Source: Glycomyces arizonensis DSM 44726
Lineage (GTDB): Bacteria > Actinomycetota > Actinomycetes > Mycobacteriales > Micromonosporaceae
Direction of reading: 5' to 3'
NCBI RefSeq assembly: GCF_000482705.1
Contig: NZ_KI519476.1
Span: forward strand, 31,853-95,852
Length of the DNA stretch: 64,000 nt
The position numbers were made by a program, and so were the translations under genes. Each line of letters opens with the position of its first letter. Positions within the stretch are counted from its first letter, which is position 1. This document shows, piece by piece, positions 9,253 to 17,676 of this stretch. The notes beneath the pieces were generated by a model. The model was not told where the DNA came from and did not search any database. It was given only the letters and a program-made list of their open reading frames with translations.

Positions 9253-9403
9253 TTGGATGTCCGCTCCGGTTCGCCCGTCAGGCTTCGGGCCCCCGCCTCG
9301 CGCTGTTCCGGCCCGAGCCGCCCCGTTTCGCGTGTCCCGCTTCGCGCCGTCTCGACCCGTACCGCCTTGTTTCGCGCGCTGGACACGCCCACATTCGCTA
9401 TAT

Positions 9404-9447
9404 TTTATAGGCTATAACGCCATGGTGTGAAGGTTATATCCTATAAC
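9404..9447. repeat. Two copies of a 15-bp AT-rich palindrome
   Basis: TTTATAGGCTATAAC (9404-9418) and GTTATATCCTATAAC (9433-9447) are near-palindromes, 14 bases apart, in the convergent space between serS and DUF488. The second is identical to a copy at 40718-40732, and the match extends to AAGGTTATATCCTATAACT in both places. They contrast sharply with the surrounding GC-rich DNA. Function unknown. Confidence 0.6.
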
Positions 9448-9466
9448 TTGCTCTCAATGGGCCTCG

Positions 9467-9832
9467 TCATTCGCCCAGTTCCTCCTCGCACCACGCCTTG
9501 AGGACCAGAGCGTGGTTGACCTGCGGGTCCTTCGCCGCATAGAGCAGCGTCACCGAGCCGGAGCGGGCCGCCTCGACGATCTGCTCGGCGTGTTCGGGGT
9601 GGGAGTCCAGCTCGGAGCGGTAGCGGTCGGTGAACTCCTTGAACCGGTCGGCCCTGTGCCCGAACCAGACGCGCAGGTTCGGCGAAGGCGCCGAGTCGGG
9701 CACCCACGAGACGTCCTTCATGTCTTCCTTGCTGATGCCGCGCGGCCACAGCCGGTCGACCAGGAACATCGCGCCGCTCGGCGCGGGCTCGCTCCGGTAG
9801 TCGTAAACGCGCTGAATCGTGATGTCGGCCAT
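9467..9832 (-). CDS. DUF488 family protein
   Basis: The 121-residue protein has the family hallmarks: RVYDYRSEP near the start, VDRLWPRGISKEDMKDVSW, WFGHRADRFKEF and the C-terminal VTLLYAAKDPQVNHALVL. DUF488 proteins are small and often near MarR regulators; their biochemical role is not settled. The ATG has TACGGT six bases upstream and no SD. Confidence 0.88.
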   Translation of the reverse strand: MADITIQRVYDYRSEPAPSGAMFLVDRLWPRGISKEDMKDVSWVPDSAPSPNLRVWFGHRADRFKEFTDRYRSELDSHPEHAEQIVEAARSGSVTLLYAAKDPQVNHALVLKAWCEEELGE

Positions 9833-9947
9833 AGAAGAACCGTAGGCCGCTCCTCGCCCCGATGGGTAGTTTTGGCCTGATCTGCGTCGACGTGAGTTCA
9901 GCCGCTCGGGCCCCTGCCGTTCACCTTGGTGGGGTTACGGTTGTGGA

Positions 9948-10796
9948 GTGTCAAATAACGCCCCGTCACCGCTCAGAGAGATCCCGCCCAAACTCGTAGC
10001 AGTGGATCTCGATGGCACCGTGGTCGACTACCACCACCACGAGCCCACCCGCCCGACCAAGGCCGTGGTCGACGCGATCCGCGCCGTCCGCGACGCCGGC
10101 GTGCCCGTCGTCATCGTCACCGGCCGGGCCGCCTGGGGTGCCGTGCGCACCGCCGACGACCTCGGCCTGGACATGGGCTTCGCCTCCTACTCCCACGGCG
10201 CCGGCGAATACGACCTGGCCCTGGGCGAGATCTCCCACCGCGAAGCCATCGACGCGCGCACCGCCATCGAGCGGTTCGTCGCCGCCGACGAGACGGTCGA
10301 GTTCGCGGTCGAATGGGACCTGGAGGGCTGGTACCACACCAAGGGCTTCAAACGGGACTTCCACGCCAAGTGGGCCGGCGAGATCACCCTCGAAGAACTC
10401 TTCGCGCGTCCCACCGGGCGCTTCGTCGCGCGCATCGCCTCCGACAACCCCTACGGCTCGGGCACGCGCTGCCCCCACGCGGCGCGCCTGGCCGCGGGCG
10501 CGGCGCTCGACGTGGCCGACTACCACGTCGAGGTCGGCTTCAACGGCTGGATCGACGTCGGCCCGCCCGGAGTGACCAAGGCGTCCGGACTCGCCCGCAT
10601 CGCCGACTATTACGGCGTATCATCGGCCGACACCGTCGTATTCGGAGACGCTCACAACGACCTCACGATGTTCGAGTGGGCCGGACACGCGGTGGCGATG
10701 GGCCAGGCCGTTCCCGAGGTGCGCGCCGCCGCAGACGAAGTGGCCCCCTCCGTCTGGGACGACGGCGTCGCGCGAGTATTGCGGCGGTGGTTCTGA
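9948..10796 (+). CDS. HAD-superfamily hydrolase, Cof type
   Basis: The 282-residue protein has HAD motif I VAVDLDGTVVDY with nucleophile Asp, motif II VIVTGR, a type II cap between about 90 and 200, motif III Lys in GVTKASGLARI, and motif IV FGDAHNDLTMFEWAGHAVAMG. Such enzymes are Mg-dependent phosphatases of sugar or nucleotide phosphates; the substrate cannot be read. The GTG start has TACGGT six bases upstream. It is followed by a second HAD gene of the same class, a divergent duplicate. Confidence 0.9.
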   Translation: MSNNAPSPLREIPPKLVAVDLDGTVVDYHHHEPTRPTKAVVDAIRAVRDAGVPVVIVTGRAAWGAVRTADDLGLDMGFASYSHGAGEYDLALGEISHREAIDARTAIERFVAADETVEFAVEWDLEGWYHTKGFKRDFHAKWAGEITLEELFARPTGRFVARIASDNPYGSGTRCPHAARLAAGAALDVADYHVEVGFNGWIDVGPPGVTKASGLARIADYYGVSSADTVVFGDAHNDLTMFEWAGHAVAMGQAVPEVRAAADEVAPSVWDDGVARVLRRWF

Positions 10797-10856
10797 CCCC
10801 GGTCGCGACAAGCGAACAGTGGTGGCGGATCGAAGCTCGACAACCAAGGAGGATGC

Positions 10857-11684
10857 ATGATCAACCTGTCGAAGGCTCCCCGGCTCGTCGCCACGGATCT
10901 GGACGGCACGCTCGTCCGCTCGGACGAGACGGTCTCCCCCCGGAGCATGGCCGCGCTCAAGCGCCTGGCCGCCTCCGGTGTCATCGTCGTCGGCGCCACC
11001 GGTCGCGGGCCGCGCCTGCTCGACTTGTGCCGCAACGACATTCCCTCCGCCGACTTCCTCGTCATGGCGCAGGGCGCGTTCGTCTACGAATGCCGTTACG
11101 ACGATTCGATAGTCGAGCTCGCGAACCGCTCGGTCGAGGGCGAGCTCATCCACGAGGCCCTGCGGCTCATCGAGAACGAGGCCGGTCCGCTGCGCGCGAT
11201 CGCCGAGCCGGCCGCCGCCGATCGCCCGCTCTCCGGCGACGCGATGCCGAACTGGCCCTGGCCCGCCGTCACGCTCAAGGTCGCCCCGCGCGAAGAGGCC
11301 TTCGCCGGTCCGATGGTCAAGGGCTACTTCGTGTCCGACACGATCAGCGGCCCCGATCTGCTCGCGGTCGCCAAGGGAGTCGTCGACGCCGACAAGGTCA
11401 CCGTCACCGAGTCCGGCGTGGGCATTCTCGAGGTGTGCCCGGTCGACGTCAGCAAGGCCGCGGGCATCCAGGTGGTCCTCGACAAGTTCGACATCGACTG
11501 GGACGACGTGCTCGCCTTCGGCGACGCCACGAACGACCTGTCGATGCTGCGCAAGGCCGGGCACGCCGTCGCGATGCCGCACGCCCACCCCTGGGTCAAG
11601 GAGGCCGCCGACGAGCTCGCCCCGGCGGGCAACGACGACGACGGGGTGGCCCAGTACATCGAGGAACTCCTCGATCTCCTTTGA
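10857..11684 (+). CDS. HAD-superfamily hydrolase, Cof type (second copy)
   Basis: The 275-residue protein carries VATDLDGTLVRSDE (motif I), VVGATGRGPRLL (motif II, with Thr/Gly variation), a cap domain in the middle, a conserved Lys in DVSKAAGIQVV and FGDATNDLSMLRKAGHAVAM (motif IV). It resembles the preceding HAD protein in architecture but is clearly diverged. A strong SD (AAGGAGG) stands before the ATG, so unlike its neighbour it has a leadered start, 60 bases after the first HAD gene. Confidence 0.9.
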   Translation: MINLSKAPRLVATDLDGTLVRSDETVSPRSMAALKRLAASGVIVVGATGRGPRLLDLCRNDIPSADFLVMAQGAFVYECRYDDSIVELANRSVEGELIHEALRLIENEAGPLRAIAEPAAADRPLSGDAMPNWPWPAVTLKVAPREEAFAGPMVKGYFVSDTISGPDLLAVAKGVVDADKVTVTESGVGILEVCPVDVSKAAGIQVVLDKFDIDWDDVLAFGDATNDLSMLRKAGHAVAMPHAHPWVKEAADELAPAGNDDDGVAQYIEELLDLL

Positions 11685-11722
11685 GTGCCTTGCGCGGTTC
11701 GATTCGACGGGACGCGGGTCCG

Positions 11723-12292
11723 TCATCGGGCGGTGCGTTCCGGCCTCACATCGAGTCCGGTGGTGATCAGGCTCAGGAGCCGCTCGGCCACGTCGGCGTC
11801 GGGCGTCTGCTCGGCGACCCAGGCGATCCCGTTGAGGAGCTTGAAGAGGTCGGAGATGTCGAGATCGGGCCGGATCGCGCCCGAGTCCTGAGCCCGCGCG
11901 AGCAGCCCCGCCGCTGAGGCGCGCATCGCCGTGCAGGACTCACCGAGGGGCGACTGCCCGTCGAGGACGCCCGATTGGATCGACTCCACCGCGCCGCGGC
12001 TGGCCGATGCGTACGCGGTGAACTGCCGTATCCACGTCATGAGCGCCTCGTACGGAGGCGTGGACTCGGACTGGTGCAGCTGCTCGGCGCTGACGCGGAG
12101 GCTCTCGACGATGTCGTGGAACGTGGCCTCGATGAGCGCCTGCCTGTTGGGGAAATGCCGGTACAGCGTGCCGATGCCCACTCCGGCGCGTCGAGCGATG
12201 TCCTCCAACGATGCCTCGACGCCGCGCTCCGCGAAGACCGCCCGGGCCTCGGCGAGCAGGCGTTGCAGATTGCGGCGTGCGTCGGCCCGCAA
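11723..12292 (-). CDS. TetR-family regulator, 5' end lost at a deletion junction
   Basis: The remaining 189 residues contain a normal TetR helix-turn-helix (ASLEDIARRAGVGIGTLYRHF, about 26-46) and an all-helical ligand domain. The frame begins with LRADARRN, which in relatives is preceded by several residues and an ATG; here only a TTG (12290-12292) is available and a stop TAG lies six codons upstream. The sequence beyond 12292 belongs to the middle of an MFS transporter on the other strand. Translation from TTG is possible, but no RBS is evident, so the gene may be dead or weak. Confidence 0.7.
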   Translation of the reverse strand: MRADARRNLQRLLAEARAVFAERGVEASLEDIARRAGVGIGTLYRHFPNRQALIEATFHDIVESLRVSAEQLHQSESTPPYEALMTWIRQFTAYASASRGAVESIQSGVLDGQSPLGESCTAMRASAAGLLARAQDSGAIRPDLDISDLFKLLNGIAWVAEQTPDADVAERLLSLITTGLDVRPERTAR

Positions 12293-13307
12293 CCGCGCTC
12301 TGGGCGTCTACTCCGCGATCTCCGGTGCCGGGCTCGCCGCCGGGCTGATGCTCGGCGGCCTGCTGACCGAGGTCTCCTGGCACTGGGTCATGTTCATCAA
12401 CGTGCCCATCGGACTGGCCGTCCTCCTGCTCGGACCGCGTCTGCTGCCTGAGCCGCGACGCCACCCCGCCCGTCTCGACCTCATCGGCGCGATCACCTCC
12501 ACCATCGGCATCGCGGCGCTGGTCTACGGGCTCATCCGCGGCGCGTCCGACGGCTGGGTCTCGGCGCCCACGATCGCTCTTCTGGCGATCGGCGCGGGTG
12601 CGTTCACCGCATTCCTGGTCGTCGAATCGCGCACGAGCCGGCCGCTGGTGCCGATGTGGCTGTTCACTCAGCGCAACAGGGCCGGCTCCTACCTCAACAT
12701 GCTGCTCATCCCGGCGGCCATGTTCGCGGTGTTCTTCTTCCTGACCCAGTTCACGCAGAGCGTCCTCGGGTTCAGCCCGCTGCGGGCCGGGCTCGCGTTC
12801 CTCCCCTTGGCGGTGGCCCAGTACCTGGCCGCCCGCACCGCTCCCGCCCTGCTCCCGCGGTTCGGGCCGAAACCCGTCACCGTCACCGGCGCGGGCCTGA
12901 TCGCGGCCGGGAGCGCGTGGCTCACGCAGGTCTCCTCGTCCACCGGATACGCCACCGGGCTGCTCGGTCCCCTGCTGCTGTTCGGACTGGGCGTCGGCCT
13001 GTGCTTCATGCCGCTGAACATGATGATCGTGTCCGGTCTTCCGCCGGAGGACACCGGCATCGCCTCGGGCGTGCTCCAGGCGATGCAGCAGGTCGGCGGC
13101 TCGGTCGGCCTGGCCGTCCTCGTCACTGTCTTCGCCGCCTTCAGCGATCCGCAGGCCGGGCGATCGGCTTCCGCATCCGGGACTCCGGCCGCCGGTGACG
13201 AGATCCTCGTGCACGGTATCGCCGCCGCCTTCACGGCCGGGACCGTCCTCGCCGCCGTCGCCGTCGTGGTCGCGCTGTTCGCTCTGCGCCATGGCCGCGA
13301 GGCGTAG
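12291..13307 (+). pseudogene. DHA2-type MFS drug exporter, N-terminal third deleted
   Basis: Homology starts abruptly at NRALGVYSAISGAGLAAG, a motif that in intact DHA2 exporters lies about 130-150 residues in, at the end of the fourth transmembrane segment region. From there on the frame is intact for 338 residues to LFALRHGREA, including the usual remaining membrane segments. There is no start codon or RBS at the junction; the open frame to the left is only antisense tetR. A single deletion removed the exporter's start, the shared promoter-operator and the tetR start. Confidence 0.85.
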
Positions 13308-13316
13308 GCCGTCTCG

Positions 13317-14981
13317 TCAGCGGACGTCCCAGACCGGTTCGTCGGACTCGACGACCTCGCCGTCGTTCTGGAACACCAGGTAGCGGTCGAAGCCGCGCGC
13401 GAACCACCGGTCGTGCGTCACCGCGATCACGGTGCCCTCGAACGACGCCAGGCCCGCCTCCAGGGCCTCGGCGCTGGCCAGGTCGAGGTTGTCGGTCGGC
13501 TCGTCGAGCAGCAGGCACGTCGCTCCCGAGAGCTCCAGCAGCAGCACCATGAATCTGGCCTGCTGGCCGCCGGAGAGGGTCTTGAAGTCCTGCTCGGACT
13601 GTCCTGTGAGCTCGTACCGGTTGAGCGCGCTCATCGCGCGCTGCCGGTCGAGCGAGGGCCGGTCCTCGTCGCCGTCCCAGAGGATCTCGCGGAGCGTGCG
13701 GCCGTCGAACTCGGGATGCTCGTGCGTCTGCGAGAAGTGTCCCGGATAGACGCGGGCACCGAGACGCGCGATGCCGCTGTGCGCCACCGGGTCGAGCGAG
13801 CGCTTCGCGGCCAGGCCCGCCTCGGGGTCCGAGCCGCCCTGGGCGAGCAGCCGCAGGAAGTGGCTCTTCCCCGTGCCGTTGGCGCCCAGCACGGCGACGC
13901 GATCGCCGTACCAGGCCTCAAGATCGAACGGGAAGGTCAGGTCCTCCAGTTCCAACTGCTCGCAGATGACGGCGCGCTTGCCGGTGCGCCCGCCTTCGAG
14001 CCGCACCTTGATGTTCTGATCGCGCGGTGGCGCGGGCGGCGGCCCGGCCTCCTCGAACTTCCGCAGCCGCGTCTGCGCGGCCTTGTACCGGGAGGCCATC
14101 TCCGCGTTGAAGGCCGCCTTGTTCTTGTACATGAGCATGAGCTCGCGGAGCTTGTGGTGCTCCTCGTCCCAGCGGCGGCGCAGCTCCTCGAACCGCTCGT
14201 GACGCGCGACGCGGGCGTCGTGCCAGGTCGCGAAGCCGCCGCCGTGCGTCCAGGTGGTCCCGGCCTCCAGGGTCACGATCGATTCGGCACTGTTGGCGAG
14301 CACTTCGCGGTCGTGCGAGACGAACAGGATCGACTTGTCCGAGTCGCGGATCATCCGCTCCAGCTCGCGCTTGGCGGGCACGTCGAGGAAGTTGTCGGGC
14401 TCGTCGAGCACCAGCACCTCGTCGCGCCCGCGCAGCAGCAATTCGAGCGCGAACCGCTTCTGCTCGCCGCCCGAGAGCGTCCGCAGCGGACGATCCTTGG
14501 TGTCCTCCCAAGGGAGGCCGAGGATGGAGACCGAGACGGTGTCGCACAGGACGTCGAACTCGTAACCGCCCGATTCGCCCCAGTCGGCCAGAGCTTGGGC
14601 GTAGTCGAGCTGCGTCTTCTCGGAGGCGGCCGCGGGATCGGAGGCCTCGGAGGCCAGGCGCCGCTCGGTCTCGGCCATGCGCTCGGCGACGGCCCGCAGC
14701 TGGGGCGGCGCGAGTGCGATCGCGAGGCTCCGGAGCGGGCGGACGCCTTCGCGCATGCCGACGAGCTGGCGCATGACGCCGAGCCCGCCGCCGTGGGAGA
14801 CGGTGCCCGAATCGGGCGCCAGGACGCCGGTGACGATGTTGAGCAGCGTGGTCTTGCCGGTGCCGTTGGCGCCGATCAGGGCGACTTTCGCGCCCTCGCC
14901 GACGCGGAACGACACGTCGGAGAACAGCGTCGTCCCGTCGGAGAGGTGATAGCCGATGCCGGAGAGATCCACGAAGCCCAT
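13317..14981 (-). CDS. ABC-F family ATPase
   Basis: The 554-residue cytosolic protein has two ABC ATPase domains on one chain and no membrane part. Domain 1 has Walker A GANGTGKTT, LSGGEQKRFALE and LVLDEPDNFLDVPAK; domain 2 has GANGTGKSH, LSGGQQARFMVLLLELSG and LLLDEPTDNLD. Between them is the charged linker (about 240-310) that ABC-F proteins insert toward the ribosomal P site. Members act as translation factors or antibiotic-resistance proteins; which applies here cannot be read. It is convergent with the broken MFS gene. Confidence 0.9.
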   Translation of the reverse strand: MGFVDLSGIGYHLSDGTTLFSDVSFRVGEGAKVALIGANGTGKTTLLNIVTGVLAPDSGTVSHGGGLGVMRQLVGMREGVRPLRSLAIALAPPQLRAVAERMAETERRLASEASDPAAASEKTQLDYAQALADWGESGGYEFDVLCDTVSVSILGLPWEDTKDRPLRTLSGGEQKRFALELLLRGRDEVLVLDEPDNFLDVPAKRELERMIRDSDKSILFVSHDREVLANSAESIVTLEAGTTWTHGGGFATWHDARVARHERFEELRRRWDEEHHKLRELMLMYKNKAAFNAEMASRYKAAQTRLRKFEEAGPPPAPPRDQNIKVRLEGGRTGKRAVICEQLELEDLTFPFDLEAWYGDRVAVLGANGTGKSHFLRLLAQGGSDPEAGLAAKRSLDPVAHSGIARLGARVYPGHFSQTHEHPEFDGRTLREILWDGDEDRPSLDRQRAMSALNRYELTGQSEQDFKTLSGGQQARFMVLLLELSGATCLLLDEPTDNLDLASAEALEAGLASFEGTVIAVTHDRWFARGFDRYLVFQNDGEVVESDEPVWDVR

Positions 14982-15012
14982 GCGGCGATTGTGGCGGCGG
15001 GAGGGACGGGCG

Positions 15013-16833
15013 TCAAAGGCATTTGCGCGAGCCGCGGGTGTGATCCCGCTTTGCCATGCGATCTCGAATCCCCACTGTGCGATGCGCTCTTCCAGCCCGT
15101 CGCGCGACGGAACGGTTCCGTCTCGACGGTCGTAATTGAGGCTCCGAGATGAATCTCCTGACCGAACAGCGATGGATTTCCGAGCCGAATGACGTTGTAA
15201 TAGTCATCGGGCACCGAACCGCACGAAGAGCAGGGAGACTGAACCTCATGACCCCATCGGTGATCGACTTCAAACCCGTGACCGAGCGAATGACGGCGCT
15301 GCTCGACGGCATCGACGATGGCATGCTGTCCGGCCCGACCCCGTGCGAGGAGTACACGGTCGGGGCGATGCTCAACCACGCGCTCGGCCTCGCCGGGGCG
15401 TTCACCAGCGCGGCGCAGAAGGAGCGCAGCCCGCTCACCGACGCCCCGCCCCCGGCGCCCGCTCCTGAAGTGATGCCAGAATGGCGGACGCAGCTGCCGC
15501 GCAGGCTCGCTGTGCTGGCCGAGGCGTGGGCCGACCCAAACGCCTGGGAAGGCGAGGCCACCGCCGGAGGCGTGACCTTCTCCCCGCTCAGGCCATGGGT
15601 TTGGTGGCGCTCAATGAGGTCGCCATCCACGGCTGGGACCTGGCACGGGCCACGGGACAGGACTACGGGCTCGAACCCGAGTTCATCGAGGTGCTGACCG
15701 CTTTCAACGGGCAGAACGCCGATGACCAAGCGGCCAGGGAGGGCGTCTATGGCCCGGTCGTGGAGGTCGGGGAGGATGCCTCGCCGTTCGACCGGCTCAT
15801 CGGGATCACCGGCCGCGACCCCGAATGGCGTCCCTAAGGCATACCGAGCGGTTACGGTCCAGCCCTTCGCTTCGGCGAGGGCTGGGAACGCCTCGGCGTT
15901 GGCGGCCATGAACTGGTCGAAGCTGCGCGGGGCGATCCCGGTGAGGCGTTCGACGGCGTCGGTGGTCTCGCTGTAGGCGCCCGCGCCGAGCGTGTCGTAG
16001 AGCGAGGCGAGTTCGTGAGCGGGGCCCTCGGGCAGGCCGAAGCCGCGAAGACGTTTCGCGATTGCCTCACTCGTCTCCCCGACGAACCCCACGTGGTGGC
16101 CACGGCCCATCGAGAGCTTGGCGGCGATCTCGCGATAGGCGAGCGCCTCCGGGCCGGTGATCACATAGGACTCTCCCGGGCGCGGTGCCTCGGTGAGCAG
16201 AGCGGCCGCTGCGGCCGCGAGGTCATAGGTGTCCACAAAGGCTACAGGTGCTTCGCCCACGGGGCCGATGAGATTCCCGTGCTCGTCGGTGAGGCCGGCG
16301 GTCGGGGTGAGGAAGTTCTGCATGAACCCGCCCGGTTGCAGCATCGTCCATGCGATGCCCGAGCTCTTGAGGTAGGTCTCTGTCACGCCGTGGCCGCCCT
16401 CGGACATCGGGCGGCCGGGCGCGGCGTTCCAGATCGACAGCTTGACGATGTATTGGACTCCGGCGTCCTTCGCCGCGTCGATGACGTTCCGCTCCCACCG
16501 GATCATCGGCTGCTCGCCCTCGACGGCCTGCGCCCCAGGGGAGGCGAGGAAGACGCGGTCGACACCGACCATCGCGGCCGCCAACGAAGCGGGATCGTCG
16601 AAGTCGCCGATGGCGTATTCGCTCACGGCATGGCCGCCCTCGGCGCGGCGGTTCGCGCCATGGTCAGTCGGGATGCGGTCATTCGCGGTGCGGTCGCCCT
16701 GGGCGGGGATTGCGCCGAGGGCTTCGCCCTTGGCCCTGTCGCGGACCAGGGCCCTGAACGCAGTGCCGCGTTCCTTCAGTTGCCGGACAAGGTATCTGCC
16801 GGTCGAGCCGGTCGCTCCTGTCACGAGGATCAT
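15013..16833 (-). CDS. NmrA/SDR-like NAD(P)-binding protein with run-on 3' end
   Basis: The N-terminal part (residues 1 to about 329, 15845-16833) is an atypical short-chain dehydrogenase of the NmrA type: MILVTGATGSTGRYLVRQL is the NAD(P) Rossmann motif and DRVFLASPG, SIWNAAPGRP and YLKSSGIAWTMLQPGGFMQN follow as usual. About 30 residues between ALVRDRAKGEALG and IGDFDDPASL look like extra sequence. Relatives end near AEAKGWTV, but here no stop occurs and the frame stays open to 15013, antisense to the frameshifted DinB-like gene, adding about 270 unmatched residues. The SD CGGAGG supports the ATG at 16833. The gene is divergent from tetR and probably its target. Confidence 0.7.
   Translation of the reverse strand: MILVTGATGSTGRYLVRQLKERGTAFRALVRDRAKGEALGAIPAQGDRTANDRIPTDHGANRRAEGGHAVSEYAIGDFDDPASLAAAMVGVDRVFLASPGAQAVEGEQPMIRWERNVIDAAKDAGVQYIVKLSIWNAAPGRPMSEGGHGVTETYLKSSGIAWTMLQPGGFMQNFLTPTAGLTDEHGNLIGPVGEAPVAFVDTYDLAAAAAALLTEAPRPGESYVITGPEALAYREIAAKLSMGRGHHVGFVGETSEAIAKRLRGFGLPEGPAHELASLYDTLGAGAYSETTDAVERLTGIAPRSFDQFMAANAEAFPALAEAKGWTVTARYALGTPFGVAAGDPDEPVERRGILPDLHDRAIDALPGRLVIGVLPVESGQHLDELGFEPVVLSRGPCQVPAVDGDLIERHQTHGLSGEKVTPPAVASPSQAFGSAHASASTASLRGSCVRHSGITSGAGAGGGASVSGLRSFCAALVNAPARPSAWLSIAPTVYSSHGVGPDSMPSSMPSSSAVIRSVTGLKSITDGVMRFSLPALRAVRCPMTITTSFGSEIHRCSVRRFISEPQLRPSRRNRSVARRAGRAHRTVGIRDRMAKRDHTRGSRKCL
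15248..15837 (+). pseudogene. TIGR03086/DinB-like protein, frameshifted
   Basis: The first part (MTPSVIDFKPVTERMTALLDGI to about 15590) and the second part (QAMGLVALNEVAIHGWDLAR to GITGRDPEWRP) together make one protein of about 196 residues typical of the TIGR03086 family, a mycothiol-dependent maleylpyruvate isomerase-like four-helix bundle with metal-binding histidines. They are in different frames. The shift lies in ttctccccgctcaggccatg, where one base is missing (or two extra). It may be a real inactivation or a sequencing error. An SD-like AGGGAG precedes the ATG. Confidence 0.8.
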
Positions 16834-16851
16834 GTCGCCTCCGAGATAAGT

Positions 16852-16906
16852 GGAGGAAATTCCTCCGGTTAAGGACGACGCTAGCATAAGCGGAAGGAAA
16901 TCTTCC
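16852..16906. promoter_or_regulatory. Paired operator-like palindromes between NmrA-like gene and tetR
   Basis: GGAGGAAATTCCTCC (16852-16866) is a perfect palindrome around a central A, and GGAAGGAAATCTTCC (16892-16906) has the same outer arms GGAAG/CTTCC. Their starts are 40 bp apart, about four helical turns, in the divergent promoter region. They are the likely binding sites of the TetR protein encoded at 16921; the second also overlaps the sequence just upstream of its TATCAT box. Confidence 0.6.
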
Positions 16907-16920
16907 AGTATCATCTGGGC

Positions 16921-17514
16921 ATGACTTCCACCGCCCAGACGCCGCGCCTGCGCGCCGACGCTCAGCGCAACCGCGCGCGCATCATCGCCGGAGCCGCCGC
17001 GCTCATCGGCGAGCGCGGGCCGGACGTGCCGATGGAGGAGATCGCCCGGCGCGCGGGCGTCGGCGTAGGGACTCTCTACCGCCGTTTCCCGGACCGCCAC
17101 AGCCTCGTGCGCGAAGTCGCCGCCGACATGTTCCGCAGCACGGGCCGAATCGCCGCCGAGGTGCTCGACGAGGCTGCCAGCGGCTGGGAGGCGTTGGTCT
17201 GCCTCATGCGCCACTGCGCCGAGCCTGAACTAGGCGCGCTCTCGGCTGCTCTGCGCGGTTGGCTCGCCGAGCATCGCGACAAGGACGAGGAACTGCGGGC
17301 GCTCACCGCGGCATGGCTTGCCCGATTCGAGGAGGCGGTACGCAGGGCCCAGGCCGAGGGCGCGATGCGCACCGATATCGACGGTGTGGAACTGCTGCGG
17401 CTCATCAGCCTTATCACATGTCATATGTCTGAACTCTCGACCGAGGCGAATCGAGAGGCGAGCGTCCGTTACGTCGAAGTCCTCATCGACGGCCTGCGCC
17501 TTCGAGAAGGTTGA
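16921..17514 (+). CDS. TetR/AcrR-family regulator
   Basis: The 197-residue protein starts LRADAQRNRARIIAGAAALI and has the helix-turn-helix VPMEEIARRAGVGVGTLYRRF (about 40-60), followed by a C-terminal ligand domain of the SBP-related type with LRGWLAEHRDKDEELRALTAAWLARF. The ATG has TATCAT six bases upstream and no SD, so it is probably leaderless. It likely represses the divergent NmrA-like gene and itself through the palindromes between them. Confidence 0.88.
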   Translation: MTSTAQTPRLRADAQRNRARIIAGAAALIGERGPDVPMEEIARRAGVGVGTLYRRFPDRHSLVREVAADMFRSTGRIAAEVLDEAASGWEALVCLMRHCAEPELGALSAALRGWLAEHRDKDEELRALTAAWLARFEEAVRRAQAEGAMRTDIDGVELLRLISLITCHMSELSTEANREASVRYVEVLIDGLRLREG

Positions 17515-17676
17515 GCGTTGCCCAATGGGTGTCGTATTGGATTTGTCGTATTGGAAACGATGCGCTGTGGAGATGGAATGAGAGCGCTTTCCTTAGGGTA
17601 ATTCCCTGCTCGGGCTGGACGCGAGTTGACGGGCATGTTTGGGGCCCACTTGTGCCGCACACGTCTCCGGATGCGG

